In this document: in pieces, positions 15,123-22,763 of the stretch
Layout: each line of letters begins with the position of its first letter
How positions within the stretch are numbered: position 1 is the stretch's first letter
Origin: S012-113 sp965368405
GTDB lineage: Bacteria > Bacteroidota > Bacteroidia > Cytophagales > Cyclobacteriaceae
Reading direction: 5' to 3'
Assembly: GCA_965368405.1 (NCBI GenBank)
Contig: CBDUMS010000054.1
Coordinates: 1-26,223 of the forward strand
DNA length: 26,223 nt
The notes under the pieces: generated by a model
Told to the model about the DNA's origin: nothing
What the model saw: only the letters and a program-made list of their open reading frames with translations
Databases searched by the model: none
Translations under genes and position numbers: made by a program

Positions 15123-16388
15123 TTATTTGGTAAGCCATCTTTTTTCAATTTTTTCATATGCATTCACAATAACCCCATAATACACCTCTAAAGAGTCCCC
15201 TGCAAATAATACCGCAATAATCGTTATTGTTAGATTTAGTTTAAAGTTAAAATAATGGAATACTATAATAATAATAAATGTCAATATTAAGGCTTCTATA
15301 AGCTGTATTAGTTTAGTAATACCATCATACCAACGATCAAGCTTATAATATATCATAGAGAATACAACAACATTCAAAAAACATACCAGAATTGCCACGA
15401 GTATGCCCGCACCCTCACTCATCTGATCTAGATAATCTTGGTTAAGTATCATGGAAATAATATTGGCGTGAATCACCACTCCATACATATCAGGATTGGC
15501 TCGTCCGGTATATTTCTCATTCATTGGGGTAAAGTACTTGTCCTCAGTTGTAGTTCGGTCATCAAAATTCTGTCCCAGAAATCCCAGAAGTACAATTTTA
15601 TCTTTTAATAGGTCTGGTGTATACATCATAGTATCCAAGACCTGATACCAGTCCAAAGCAAAAAATCGAGTGCCATATTTGGTTAGCCCGTAATCAATAA
15701 CATTACCTCGGAAGTTTATTAATTCTTCGTCAACATTACGATCCAGAAATTCCTGTGCCTTTGCAGAATCATATGCCATTGCGAGGCTTACCCCAAAAGC
15801 CGGAATTGTGTCTATTTCACCGGTTTCACTATTTCTTAACAATTCTTTTGGGAAAAAACTTCTACTTGTTTTAAAATTCCATTGTTCACCTCCGGCATTC
15901 TCAATAGTTAAATTCACATGCGCTGTTTGATGATCTTGCGTAAATAGTGGATGGCTATATTCAGCCTCATTCCAAATATTGTCATCCCCAGGATCCAGGA
16001 GTTTTGTATACATAACCAAATTTGGTGTATTCGCTAAGGCATCAGCCAGCATTAAATCGCCTAGAGTATCAGGCTTAAGTGATCTAAAAATAGCATCAAG
16101 TCCAATAACCCGAGGTTCAAAACTGTTTATAATATTAATTTGTTCTGCAGTAACTCGACGTGACTCTAAGCCAAGGTTAATTAGAATAATATCATCTTCA
16201 ACTGGTGGCGGAATCCGCCATTGTTCATTTGAGAACACCTGATCTGTCATTTCATAACCCTCTAGTGCATCACCGATAGGGTCGAGGAAGTCGAAAATGG
16301 CAAAAAGCATGCTCGCGGTCCACATAAATCCGAAAATAAATGCAGTGGCGAGTACACAGTGTACCCAAAATTTTGTTTTCTTTAACAT
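15123..16388 (-). CDS. CHASE2-domain membrane protein lacking an output domain
   Basis: CHASE2 is an extracytoplasmic sensory domain usually fused to adenylate cyclases, kinases or phosphodiesterases. The 421-residue protein has one N-terminal membrane segment at about 10-31, a periplasmic part of about 290 residues, and three C-terminal membrane segments at about 326-349, 357-378 and 383-400. The periplasmic part has CHASE2 features: DDIILINLGLESR near the start, EPRVIGLDAIFRSL after it, then LLKDKIVLLGFLGQ, a DDRTTTEDKYFTPMN stretch, and MYGVVIHANIISMILNQDYL just before the membrane. In other CHASE2 proteins a catalytic domain would follow, but here only about 20 basic residues remain (NAYEKIEKRWLTK). 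The stop is a normal TAA and the frame is clean, so this is not an obvious truncation. The FecR-like gene downstream is its probable partner. Confidence 0.82.
   Translation of the reverse strand: MLKKTKFWVHCVLATAFIFGFMWTASMLFAIFDFLDPIGDALEGYEMTDQVFSNEQWRIPPPVEDDIILINLGLESRRVTAEQINIINSFEPRVIGLDAIFRSLKPDTLGDLMLADALANTPNLVMYTKLLDPGDDNIWNEAEYSHPLFTQDHQTAHVNLTIENAGGEQWNFKTSRSFFPKELLRNSETGEIDTIPAFGVSLAMAYDSAKAQEFLDRNVDEELINFRGNVIDYGLTKYGTRFFALDWYQVLDTMMYTPDLLKDKIVLLGFLGQNFDDRTTTEDKYFTPMNEKYTGRANPDMYGVVIHANIISMILNQDYLDQMSEGAGILVAILVCFLNVVVFSMIYYKLDRWYDGITKLIQLIEALILTFIIIIVFHYFNFKLNLTITIIAVLFAGDSLEVYYGVIVNAYEKIEKRWLTK
16352..16364. promoter_or_regulatory. Palindrome upstream of meaB promoter
   Basis: GTACACAGTGTAC is a perfect palindrome with 6-bp arms. 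It lies in the first codons of the CHASE2 gene and 7 nt upstream of the possible meaB -33 element, a position where a dimeric regulator could act on both genes. It could also be chance. Confidence 0.25.
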
Positions 16389-16406
16389 ACGAATTGGCTA
16401 AGTTTC
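16371..16406 (+). promoter_or_regulatory. Possible promoter of the meaB-sua5-pgk operon
   Basis: TTTTG (16371-16375) and TAAGTTTC (16399-16406), 23 nt apart, resemble the -33/-7 elements with one mismatch and a long spacer. On the opposite strand, TTTT (16435-16438), 19 nt, TAACTTGG (16408-16415) could serve the CHASE2 gene. The two would face each other and overlap. Confidence 0.35.
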
Positions 16407-16444
16407 CCCAAGTTACTAAATATTTAAAATCTAAAAAAAAATCG

Positions 16445-17428
16445 TTGCAGAAGGACGACACTAAATCGATAAAAAACGCATTATTGAGCGGAGATAGGGT
16501 TGCCTTAGGAAAAGCGATTACACTGATTGAGAGTAATCGTGCTGAAGACCGATCACAGGCTGGCGATTTGCTCTCTTCTATTCTTGAATTTACGGGAAAG
16601 TCTATCAGAATTGGCATAACAGGAGTACCCGGAGTAGGTAAAAGCACCTTTATAGAAGCTTTAGGAGAACTGATAACCGGACTAGGCAAAAAGCTAGCTG
16701 TTTTAGCTATAGACCCGAGCAGCGCTCATTCGAAGGGTAGTATTTTAGGTGACAAAACCCGAATGGGCAACCTTTCTACTAATCCTAATGCTTTTATCCG
16801 ACCCACTGCTGCCTCAGGTGAACTTGGTGGCGTTGCCAATAAAACCAATGAAGCTATATTGCTGTGTGAAGCTGCCGGTTATGATGTTGTTCTTATAGAA
16901 ACCGTTGGAGTAGGGCAATCGGAGGTTGCCGTGAAAAACATGACCGATGTATTTTTATTGCTGATGCTCGCTGGAGCTGGAGATGAGCTTCAGGGCATTA
17001 AGCGAGGGATAATGGAAATGGCCGATATCTTAATTATAAACAAAGCCGATGGCGATAATACACAGCCTGCACAACTCGCTAAAAAAGCATATGAGAACGC
17101 TATTCATTTATTTAGCCCACGTGAGAGTGGCTGGACCCCTCCCGTTCTCACTTGTTCATCACTGGAACATAGTGGTATTAATAATGTGTGGGATACCATT
17201 CAAGAATTCCATAAACAAGAATTAACCTCGGGCGGCTTAATAGATAAAAGGCAAGAACAAAAACTTCATTGGCTTGAAAAAACACTGAATACAGAACTCG
17301 TAAGGCAAATCACCCAAGACGCCCGAATAGCACCAACGATAAAAACCTTGAAAGCGGAGGTCCTTAGCAATAAAATAACTCCACATCAGGCCGTAGATAA
17401 GATACTTGCTCATGTCTTTAAGCAATAG
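16445..17428 (+). CDS. meaB: MeaB/ArgK-type G3E GTPase (methylmalonyl-CoA mutase chaperone)
   Basis: These GTPases gate cobalamin loading and protect methylmalonyl-CoA mutase; the older name ArgK is misleading. Motifs: Walker A GVPGVGKST at about 60-68, LAIDPSSAHSKGSILGDKTRM, a switch with IETVGVGQSEVAV, and the guanine-specificity motif NKAD. The frame is open from an ATG at 16340, but that start would overlap the divergent CHASE2 gene by 49 nt and add 35 residues unlike the family. No ATG occurs between 16389 and the conserved region. TTG at 16445 gives 327 residues, the usual length, and is chosen; TTG at 16394 is possible. The presence of MeaB implies a B12-dependent mutase elsewhere in the genome. 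It leads an operon with sua5 and pgk. Confidence 0.9.
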   Translation: MQKDDTKSIKNALLSGDRVALGKAITLIESNRAEDRSQAGDLLSSILEFTGKSIRIGITGVPGVGKSTFIEALGELITGLGKKLAVLAIDPSSAHSKGSILGDKTRMGNLSTNPNAFIRPTAASGELGGVANKTNEAILLCEAAGYDVVLIETVGVGQSEVAVKNMTDVFLLLMLAGAGDELQGIKRGIMEMADILIINKADGDNTQPAQLAKKAYENAIHLFSPRESGWTPPVLTCSSLEHSGINNVWDTIQEFHKQELTSGGLIDKRQEQKLHWLEKTLNTELVRQITQDARIAPTIKTLKAEVLSNKITPHQAVDKILAHVFKQ

Positions 17429-17435
17429 TGAGCAT

Positions 17436-18383
17436 ATGGGAGATATAGGGACTGATCAAAAAATTGCTGCTAAATCCTTAGAACATGGGGGAATCGTAGG
17501 CATTCCCACTGAAACCGTGTACGGCCTGGCGGCAAACGCTTTTAATGATACCGCAGTCCTCAAGGTCTTCGCAGCCAAAAATCGGCCTTCATTCGATCCC
17601 CTCATTACCCATATCGCAAAAGATTCGGATCTCAAGGATTTGGTTGAGCATATTCCTGATAAAGCTCAGGACCTTATCAATAAATTCTGGCCTGGCCCGC
17701 TTACCCTTGTGCTAAGAAAAAAGCCGGTTATCAGCGACTTAATATCCAGTGGTCTGCCAACGGCGGCATTTCGCATGCCGAGTCACCCATTACTACAAGA
17801 GCTTCTGCAGCAGATTTCCTTTCCTTTGGTTGCACCAAGTGCCAATCCTTTTGGCTATGTGAGCCCTACCTCAGCTCAACATGTGGCCAACCAGTTGGGA
17901 GAAAAGGTAGATTATATTTTAGATGGTGGCCCATCGAAAATAGGTTTAGAGTCAACCATTATCGGTTTCGAAAATGATATCCCTCAAATACTAAGACTTG
18001 GAGGATTATCGGTTGAAGAGATCGAAGAAGTTATTGGAGATGTTTCGGTTACCCTATCCTCAACCTCCAAGCCTAGTGCGCCAGGGATGCTAAGCAGTCA
18101 TTATGCGCCAAAGAAAAAAGTGATTTTAGGCGATTTAGATACATTGATAAGGTTGCATGCAAAAGAGAAAAAAGGAGTGCTTTCTTTTAAAGAAAACTAC
18201 CCATCTTATGTTAACTTTGTCCTATCAGAAAGTGGCAGTGTAAATGAAGCCGCAACCAAGTTATTTTCCGCCTTAAGATGGTTTGAATCACAAGATGTCG
18301 ATGTGATTTTAGCCGAACTAGTGCCTGAAAAAGGCTTAGGAAGAGCAATTAACGATCGACTAAAACGAGCAAGTTATAAGTAA
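17436..18383 (+). CDS. Threonylcarbamoyl-AMP synthase, Sua5 type
   Basis: Sua5/TsaC makes threonylcarbamoyl-AMP from threonine, bicarbonate and ATP, the first step of the t6A37 modification of ANN-decoding tRNAs. The N-terminal YrdC domain shows GGIVGIPTETVYGLAANA, KNRPSFDPLITHI, WPGPLTLVL, FRMPSHPLLQELL and APSANPFGYVSPTSA. A linker with SAPGMLSSHYAPKKKV leads to the C-terminal Sua5 domain, so it is the two-domain form of 315 residues rather than short TsaC. The frame has earlier ATGs at 17406 and 17412, which overlap meaB; the ATG at 17436, 7 nt past the meaB stop, gives the better N-terminus MGDIGTDQKIAAKSLEHGG. It ends 5 nt before pgk. Confidence 0.93.
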   Translation: MGDIGTDQKIAAKSLEHGGIVGIPTETVYGLAANAFNDTAVLKVFAAKNRPSFDPLITHIAKDSDLKDLVEHIPDKAQDLINKFWPGPLTLVLRKKPVISDLISSGLPTAAFRMPSHPLLQELLQQISFPLVAPSANPFGYVSPTSAQHVANQLGEKVDYILDGGPSKIGLESTIIGFENDIPQILRLGGLSVEEIEEVIGDVSVTLSSTSKPSAPGMLSSHYAPKKKVILGDLDTLIRLHAKEKKGVLSFKENYPSYVNFVLSESGSVNEAATKLFSALRWFESQDVDVILAELVPEKGLGRAINDRLKRASYK

Positions 18384-18388
18384 AAATT

Positions 18389-19576
18389 ATGCGCACAGTA
18401 GACAATATAAATTTCGAAGGCAAAAAGGCCTTAATTCGTGTAGATTTCAACGTTCCATTGAATGATAAGTTTGAGATTACCGATTTTACCAGAATTAATG
18501 CTGCAGAGCGAACCATTAAGAAGATCCTTTCCGATGGCGGGGCAGTCATTCTCATGTCGCACTTGGGCAGGCCAAAATCTGGTCCGGAGGAAAAATTCTC
18601 CTTGAAGCATCTTGTATCTTCGTTAAGTGAGCGATTTGGCACCGAAGTCAAGTTCAGTAGTGATTGCATTGGAGGAGAGGCAGAAGGGAAAGCAAACGCG
18701 CTGGAAAGTGGCCAGATTTTACTTTTAGAAAACTTACGATTTCATCCAGAGGAGACTAAAGGAGATGAATCCTTTGCGAAAAGCCTTTCCAAATTAGGTG
18801 ACATCTACATCAACGATGCTTTTGGAACAGCGCATCGTGCCCATGCTTCAACGGCGATTATCGCACAATACTTCGACACAAAAGGTTGCGGTTACGTTAT
18901 GGAGGCCGAATTAAAAAATGCCGATCAGGTTCTGGCTAATCCAAAGAAACCCTATACGGCCATTATGGGTGGCGCCAAGATTTCTGATAAAATATTAATT
19001 ATCGATAAGCTACTAGATCGAGTAGATAACCTGATCATTGGAGGCGGTATGGCGTACACATTTTTTAAGGCTTTAGGAGGGCAAGTTGGTTCCTCACTGG
19101 TTGAAGAAGAGAAGCTTGGCTTAGCCAAAGAACTCATACAAAAAGCAAAGGAAAAAGGAGTTAGTCTGGAGTTACCTATTGACTCTGTTATTGCCAACAA
19201 ATTTGCGCCCGATGCGCTTACCCAGATCTCGGATAATATTAGCATTCCCGATGGTTGGATGGGGCTAGACATAGGCCCTGATGCACAGGAGGTTTTCCGA
19301 AGAATTATTAGCCGATCGGCAACGGTACTTTGGAATGGACCCATGGGCGTTTTCGAGATGGCCCCTTTTGCCAATGGAACCAAGGCTGTAGCCAAAGCTG
19401 TTCGTGATGCAACCGCTTTTGGAGGCTTTAGTTTAATCGGTGGTGGCGATTCTGCGGCAGCCATTAATCAATTAGGATATGGCGATAAGGTGTCTTATGT
19501 TTCTACAGGCGGAGGAGCATTACTGGAGTACATGGAAGGTAAGACCTTGCCGGGGGTAGCAGCGTTAGCAGACTAA
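18389..19576 (+). CDS. pgk: Phosphoglycerate kinase
   Basis: Glycolytic enzyme converting 1,3-bisphosphoglycerate and ADP to 3-phosphoglycerate and ATP in the cytoplasm. The 395-residue protein, the normal bacterial length, shows all family signatures: KALIRVDFNVPLND near 14-27, MSHLGRPKS, LLENLRFHPEET, NDAFGTAHRAHAST, GGAKISDK, LWNGPMGVFE and GGGDSAAA followed by STGGGALLEYMEG. It begins 5 nt after sua5 and is followed after 12 nt by a small secreted protein gene, so it lies inside an operon. Confidence 0.98.
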   Translation: MRTVDNINFEGKKALIRVDFNVPLNDKFEITDFTRINAAERTIKKILSDGGAVILMSHLGRPKSGPEEKFSLKHLVSSLSERFGTEVKFSSDCIGGEAEGKANALESGQILLLENLRFHPEETKGDESFAKSLSKLGDIYINDAFGTAHRAHASTAIIAQYFDTKGCGYVMEAELKNADQVLANPKKPYTAIMGGAKISDKILIIDKLLDRVDNLIIGGGMAYTFFKALGGQVGSSLVEEEKLGLAKELIQKAKEKGVSLELPIDSVIANKFAPDALTQISDNISIPDGWMGLDIGPDAQEVFRRIISRSATVLWNGPMGVFEMAPFANGTKAVAKAVRDATAFGGFSLIGGGDSAAAINQLGYGDKVSYVSTGGGALLEYMEGKTLPGVAALAD

Positions 19577-19588
19577 GGATAATCATTT

Positions 19589-20047
19589 ATGATTCTGTTT
19601 TTTCTAAGTCTTTGGCTCAGCCCTTCGCCCGCAGTATCTCTACCGCAGGCGGATAAAAACAGGATTATGAACTATCAAGATAGTACATACACTACCTCAT
19701 ATTCTGTAGACACCGTTTTTTTCGGCACGTACGCAGGAAGAAAATCAGGTTATCTTAAGTTGAATTCGGATGGCACGGGCGAGTATAAGTATGATATTTT
19801 TGGTTTTGCGCCGGTAACCTGCGATCGCGGTCCGATTAAAATTATTTGGGGCTTTATGCTAAACGATGATGGGTCGCTTGTTAAAAATAAGCGTGACTAC
19901 GGCTATTCATTTCCAATACTCCTGCAAAGTGTTGGCACTAATAGTTTTCAGGGCTGTAGGAAAGTAGTAATGAAAGACTTTATCTTAAAACGGGGTGAAG
20001 AGCTTCATGTTTCTTCCTCCGACGACTGGAAAAAAGTTCTTGAGTAA
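19589..20047 (+). CDS. Small secreted protein of unknown function
   Basis: I do not recognise this 152-residue protein. The N-terminus MILFFLSLWLSPSPAVS looks like a signal peptide. The mature part has repeated short beta strands: FFGTYAGRKSGYLKLNSDGTGEYKYDIFGF, then a core with two cysteines (VTCDRGP and FQGCRK) that could form a disulfide. A GC-rich imperfect palindrome at 19626-19651 falls inside the signal-peptide region, so the N-terminus may have been altered by an inserted repeat; an ATG at 19667 would give a form without a signal. The gene begins 12 nt after pgk and precedes the amidohydrolase. No frameshift is visible. Confidence 0.65.
   Translation: MILFFLSLWLSPSPAVSLPQADKNRIMNYQDSTYTTSYSVDTVFFGTYAGRKSGYLKLNSDGTGEYKYDIFGFAPVTCDRGPIKIIWGFMLNDDGSLVKNKRDYGYSFPILLQSVGTNSFQGCRKVVMKDFILKRGEELHVSSSDDWKKVLE
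19626..19651. repeat. REP-like imperfect palindrome
   Basis: CGCCCGCAGTA (19626-19636) and TACCGCAGGCG (19641-19651) pair over 9 of 11 positions around the loop TCTC. It is more GC-rich than its surroundings and lies within codons 13-21 of the small secreted protein. This looks like a dispersed palindromic element, but only one copy was noticed in the window. Confidence 0.4.
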
Positions 20048-20072
20048 ATCAGAATGAAGTAAAGGGTAACAG

Positions 20073-20105
20073 CGTATGATTAATTATATTAGTCTAAATC
20101 ATACG
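20073..20105 (+). promoter_or_regulatory. Hairpin before the amidohydrolase start
   Basis: CGTATGATT (20073-20081) and AATCATACG (20097-20105) form a perfect 9-bp inverted repeat with a 15-nt AT-rich loop, ending 3 nt before the chosen start codon at 20109. It covers the upstream ATG at 20076. There is no following T run, so it is not a terminator; it may affect translation start or be an operator. Confidence 0.4.
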
Positions 20106-20108
20106 ATC

Positions 20109-21374
20109 ATGAAAAGTTTTCTCACCATTTTATTAATTATTATCGGGTTGTCTGCTCAGGGGCAATCTAATGCCCTTCTTCTAAAACCAGATCGTGTATT
20201 TGACGGTTTGGAAGTCCATAATAATTGGGTTGTACTCGTAGAAGGCAATAAAATAGTTTATGCAGGTATCGAGAAAAACCTCCCTAAGCATCAGGCTAAA
20301 ACAATTGTTCTGGCAAACAAGACTTTACTGCCCGGGCTAATCGAAGGCCATGGTCATATCTTACTCCACCCCTATAATGAAACAAGCTGGAATGATCAAG
20401 TACTGAAAGAGCCCGAATCCTATCGTGTAGCCCGAGCCGTAAATCATGCTAAAGCAACACTCGAAGCTGGTTTTACAACGTTTAGAGATTTGGGAACTGA
20501 AGGTGCTGGCTATGCCGACCTAGGAATTAAAATGGCAATTGATGAAGGAATTATAGCAGGTCCTAGGATGCTTATCTCGAGTAAGGCTATAGTGGCTACA
20601 GGCAGCTATGGCCCCAAAGGATTTTCGCCAGATTTTGACCTGCCGCTGCTTGGTGCAGAACCCGCTGATGGCAATAACCTCATTCAAGTGGTGCGCTCAC
20701 AAATTGGTAAAGGAGCTGATTTTATTAAAGTCTATGCTGACTATCGCTGGGGGCCAAATGGTGAAGCCATGCCAAGTTTTACAGAGGCGGAGTTGCGATT
20801 AATCGTTGAAGTGGCCGCGAGTAGTGGTCGAGATGTGGTTGCCCATGCAGCAACGGCAGAAGGTATGAAGCGAGCCATTAATGCGGGTGTCGTTATGATT
20901 GAACATGGCGACGGCGCTACCGATGAAGTTTATCAACTCATGAAAGAGAAGAATGTTGCACTTTACCCTACCCTAGCAGCGGGTTATTCGATTAGTACAT
21001 ATAATGGCTGGAACCCAGACCGTGAACCTGCTCCGGAGCGGGTTGTTAATAAGCGCAAGAGTTTTGAAAAAGCCCTTGCTGCTGGTGTAACGCTAAGTGC
21101 GGGTGGTGATGTTGGAGTTTATTCGCACGGGAATAATGTAATTGAGCTTGAGATGATGGCAGAGTATGGAATGAAGCCAATTGATGTATTAATTGCTGCC
21201 ACATCACTTAACGCCAAATTATTTCATATGGAGCAGAAAGTTGGTAGCATAACCGAAGGCCTACTTGCAGATATAGTTATCGTTAATGGCAATCCAATGG
21301 AAAATATTTCTGCCTTGAGAGACGTTAATATGGTAATGAAAGACGGCGTGATCTATGTAGACAATAACAATTAA
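20109..21374 (+). CDS. Secreted metal-dependent amidohydrolase (imidazolonepropionase / Xaa-Pro dipeptidase-like)
   Basis: A 421-residue exported enzyme of the amidohydrolase superfamily. Signal peptide MKSFLTILLIIIGLSAQGQ with cleavage after Gln. Metal ligands of a binuclear site are visible: HxH in GLIEGHGHILLH (His81, His83), the bridging lysine in ADFIKVYADY (Lys207), His246 in DVVAHAATAEG, His266 in VMIEHGDG and Asp334 in SAGGDVGVYSHG. A C-terminal beta domain ends with the usual GLLADIVIVNGNPMENI. The frame is open to 20076, but the ATG at 20109 begins the signal peptide. Related secreted proteins are peptidases acting on dipeptides with C-terminal proline or imidazolone-type hydrolases; the substrate cannot be read here. 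Confidence 0.87.
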   Translation: MKSFLTILLIIIGLSAQGQSNALLLKPDRVFDGLEVHNNWVVLVEGNKIVYAGIEKNLPKHQAKTIVLANKTLLPGLIEGHGHILLHPYNETSWNDQVLKEPESYRVARAVNHAKATLEAGFTTFRDLGTEGAGYADLGIKMAIDEGIIAGPRMLISSKAIVATGSYGPKGFSPDFDLPLLGAEPADGNNLIQVVRSQIGKGADFIKVYADYRWGPNGEAMPSFTEAELRLIVEVAASSGRDVVAHAATAEGMKRAINAGVVMIEHGDGATDEVYQLMKEKNVALYPTLAAGYSISTYNGWNPDREPAPERVVNKRKSFEKALAAGVTLSAGGDVGVYSHGNNVIELEMMAEYGMKPIDVLIAATSLNAKLFHMEQKVGSITEGLLADIVIVNGNPMENISALRDVNMVMKDGVIYVDNNN

Positions 21375-21386
21375 AACATATAAAAT

Positions 21387-21773
21387 ATGAGCTTATTACT
21401 AGGATTGATTTTGCTATTTGTTCCGGCCGGTAATGATTCACGAGGTTTAGTGGTTAAAGAAGATTTGGTTATCCTGATTGTTGATCATGCAAGCACGGTG
21501 ATAGAACTCGAGGGTTATAAAGAAAGACTTAAAAAGGAGTTAAATATGAGCTTAGAGTATGAGCTTAAGTTTAACAAGAAAGACCAATTGAAATGGATTA
21601 AACTTACCGTAGATTGTAACGATGGTTTCAAGGGAAGTTTTTCTTCTGATGTGAAGAAGAAAACAACAAACATTGGCTTTTATCGGGTTTATGATACCGA
21701 AGTTACAACCCCCTTTGCTGTAGGCTATTTGCCAGAAGTTTACGACTTACACGCTAAATCCCCAGAAAACTAG
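21387..21773 (+). CDS. Small probably secreted protein, unknown function
   Basis: A 128-residue protein with a short hydrophobic N-terminus (MSLLLGLILLFVPA) that may be a signal peptide or anchor. The part with LKWIKLTVDCNDGFKGSFS, then IGFYRVYD and TPFAVG, resembles, from memory, small modules seen at the end of some Bacteroidota M56/BlaR1-like membrane proteases, where 'DC.(D/N)GF.G' and 'GF.R.Y' recur. That likeness is weak and no function follows from it. It lies 12 nt after the amidohydrolase gene and ends at a terminator hairpin, closing the operon. Confidence 0.6.
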   Translation: MSLLLGLILLFVPAGNDSRGLVVKEDLVILIVDHASTVIELEGYKERLKKELNMSLEYELKFNKKDQLKWIKLTVDCNDGFKGSFSSDVKKKTTNIGFYRVYDTEVTTPFAVGYLPEVYDLHAKSPEN

Positions 21774-21781
21774 CAATAAAA

Positions 21782-21810
21782 AACCCCGACCTCATTGAGA
21801 AGCCGGGGTT
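21782..21810 (-). terminator. Terminator hairpin between convergent operons
   Basis: AACCCCG (21782-21788) pairs with CGGGGTT (21804-21810). On the minus strand it is followed by a T run (TTTTTTATTG), giving a strong Rho-independent terminator for tsf. On the plus strand the stem is followed by TTCTTAG, a weaker stop for the upstream operon. Confidence 0.8.
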
Positions 21811-21832
21811 CTTAGAATCTTGTTCTTTTTAA

Positions 21833-22666
21833 TTAACCTCCAAGGGCAATACGTTTGAATTCAGTAACAGTTAATCCGTTCTGAACACCATTTAAATACT
21901 GCTCGATCGTCATACCGTTATCTTTCACGAATTTTTGTGATAATAAGGTGTTTTCCTGAAAGAATTTATTCAGTTTTCCTTGGGCAATTTTGTCTACGAT
22001 ATTCTCTGGTTTTCCTTCAGCCAGAGCTTGCTCTTTACCAATTGCTAATTCGTGATCAATAGTAGCTTGATCTACAGCGTCTTTGCTCACCGCGATAGGT
22101 CGCATAGCAGCAATTTGCATAGCAACATCTTTACCTGCATCAGTAACATCGGTACCATTTGCTCCTTTAAGCGAAACAAGTACACCTAGCTTACTACCTG
22201 CGTGGATATAAGGAATAACAACCTCTCCGGTAATACGCTCATAGAACTTAACCTCAATCTTCTCACCTATTTTACCAATAAGTTCCGTTAGCTTTTCGCC
22301 AACGGTAAGATTATCATAAGCTAGTGCGTTAAGCTCATCGATAGATGCTGGGTTATTATCAAAAGCAATTTCAGCAATTTTGTTTCCTGCAGCCTGGAAT
22401 TCGTCATTTTTAGCTACGAAATCAGTTTCGCAAGCAAGCGCAACTAATACACTTTCTGTAGCATCATCATTCGTTTTAATAAAAACAACACCTTCCTTCG
22501 CATCTCTATCTGCTCGAGATGCAGAAACCTTTTGTCCTTTAGTTCTTAGAATATCAATGGCCTTTTCGTAATCGCCATTAGCTTCGGTGAGGGCTTTTTT
22601 ACAATCCATCATGCCAGCACCGGTCATTTTACGTAGTTCGTTTACTTCTTTAGCTGTAATAGCCAT
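21833..22666 (-). CDS. tsf: Translation elongation factor Ts
   Basis: EF-Ts is the nucleotide exchange factor for EF-Tu. The 277-residue protein starts with the UBA-like domain ITAKEVNELRKMTGAGMMDCKKAL and NGDYEKAIDILRTKG, then the conserved core CETDFVAKNDEF near 80-91, VGEKIEVKFYERITG and the C-terminal coiled-coil and core part. Length is normal for the phylum. It lies 97 nt after rpsB in the same direction, a gap that holds a terminator-like hairpin. Confidence 0.97.
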   Translation of the reverse strand: MAITAKEVNELRKMTGAGMMDCKKALTEANGDYEKAIDILRTKGQKVSASRADRDAKEGVVFIKTNDDATESVLVALACETDFVAKNDEFQAAGNKIAEIAFDNNPASIDELNALAYDNLTVGEKLTELIGKIGEKIEVKFYERITGEVVIPYIHAGSKLGVLVSLKGANGTDVTDAGKDVAMQIAAMRPIAVSKDAVDQATIDHELAIGKEQALAEGKPENIVDKIAQGKLNKFFQENTLLSQKFVKDNGMTIEQYLNGVQNGLTVTEFKRIALGG

Positions 22667-22705
22667 AACTTAAATGTTTATATTGTCAATAGTATCTTAA
22701 ACAAA

Positions 22706-22739
22706 AAATTGAACATCAGATTTCGCCAATGTTCAATTT
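22706..22739 (-). terminator. Terminator-like hairpin between rpsB and tsf (possible attenuator)
   Basis: AAATTGAACAT (22706-22716) and ATGTTCAATTT (22729-22739) form a perfect 11-bp stem with a 12-nt loop. On the minus strand, in the direction of transcription, it is followed by TTTGTTTAAG, continuing the T run that ends the stem. It would act as a partial terminator or as a 3' end protecting the rpsB message. A weak or absent promoter follows before tsf. Confidence 0.65.
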
Positions 22740-22763
22740 CTTAGAAATTATTCATTAGAGAAA

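Noticed and set aside
15083..15163. Upstream extension of the FecR-like protein to an ATG at 15163
   Set aside because: The extra 27 residues overlap the end of the CHASE2 gene and would bury the signal peptide that starts at 15082.
16340..16444. N-terminal extension of meaB from the ATG at 16340
   Set aside because: It overlaps the divergent CHASE2 gene by 49 nt, lies upstream of the likely promoter, and its residues do not resemble the family.
16270..16689. 139-codon minus-strand open frame across the start of meaB
   Set aside because: It runs antisense to the MeaB P-loop region and in another frame through the CHASE2 start; both of those genes are better supported.
18952..19464. 170-codon minus-strand open frame inside pgk
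   Set aside because: Antisense to a well-conserved pgk region; low-complexity Ser/Pro/Ala translation typical of a shadow frame.
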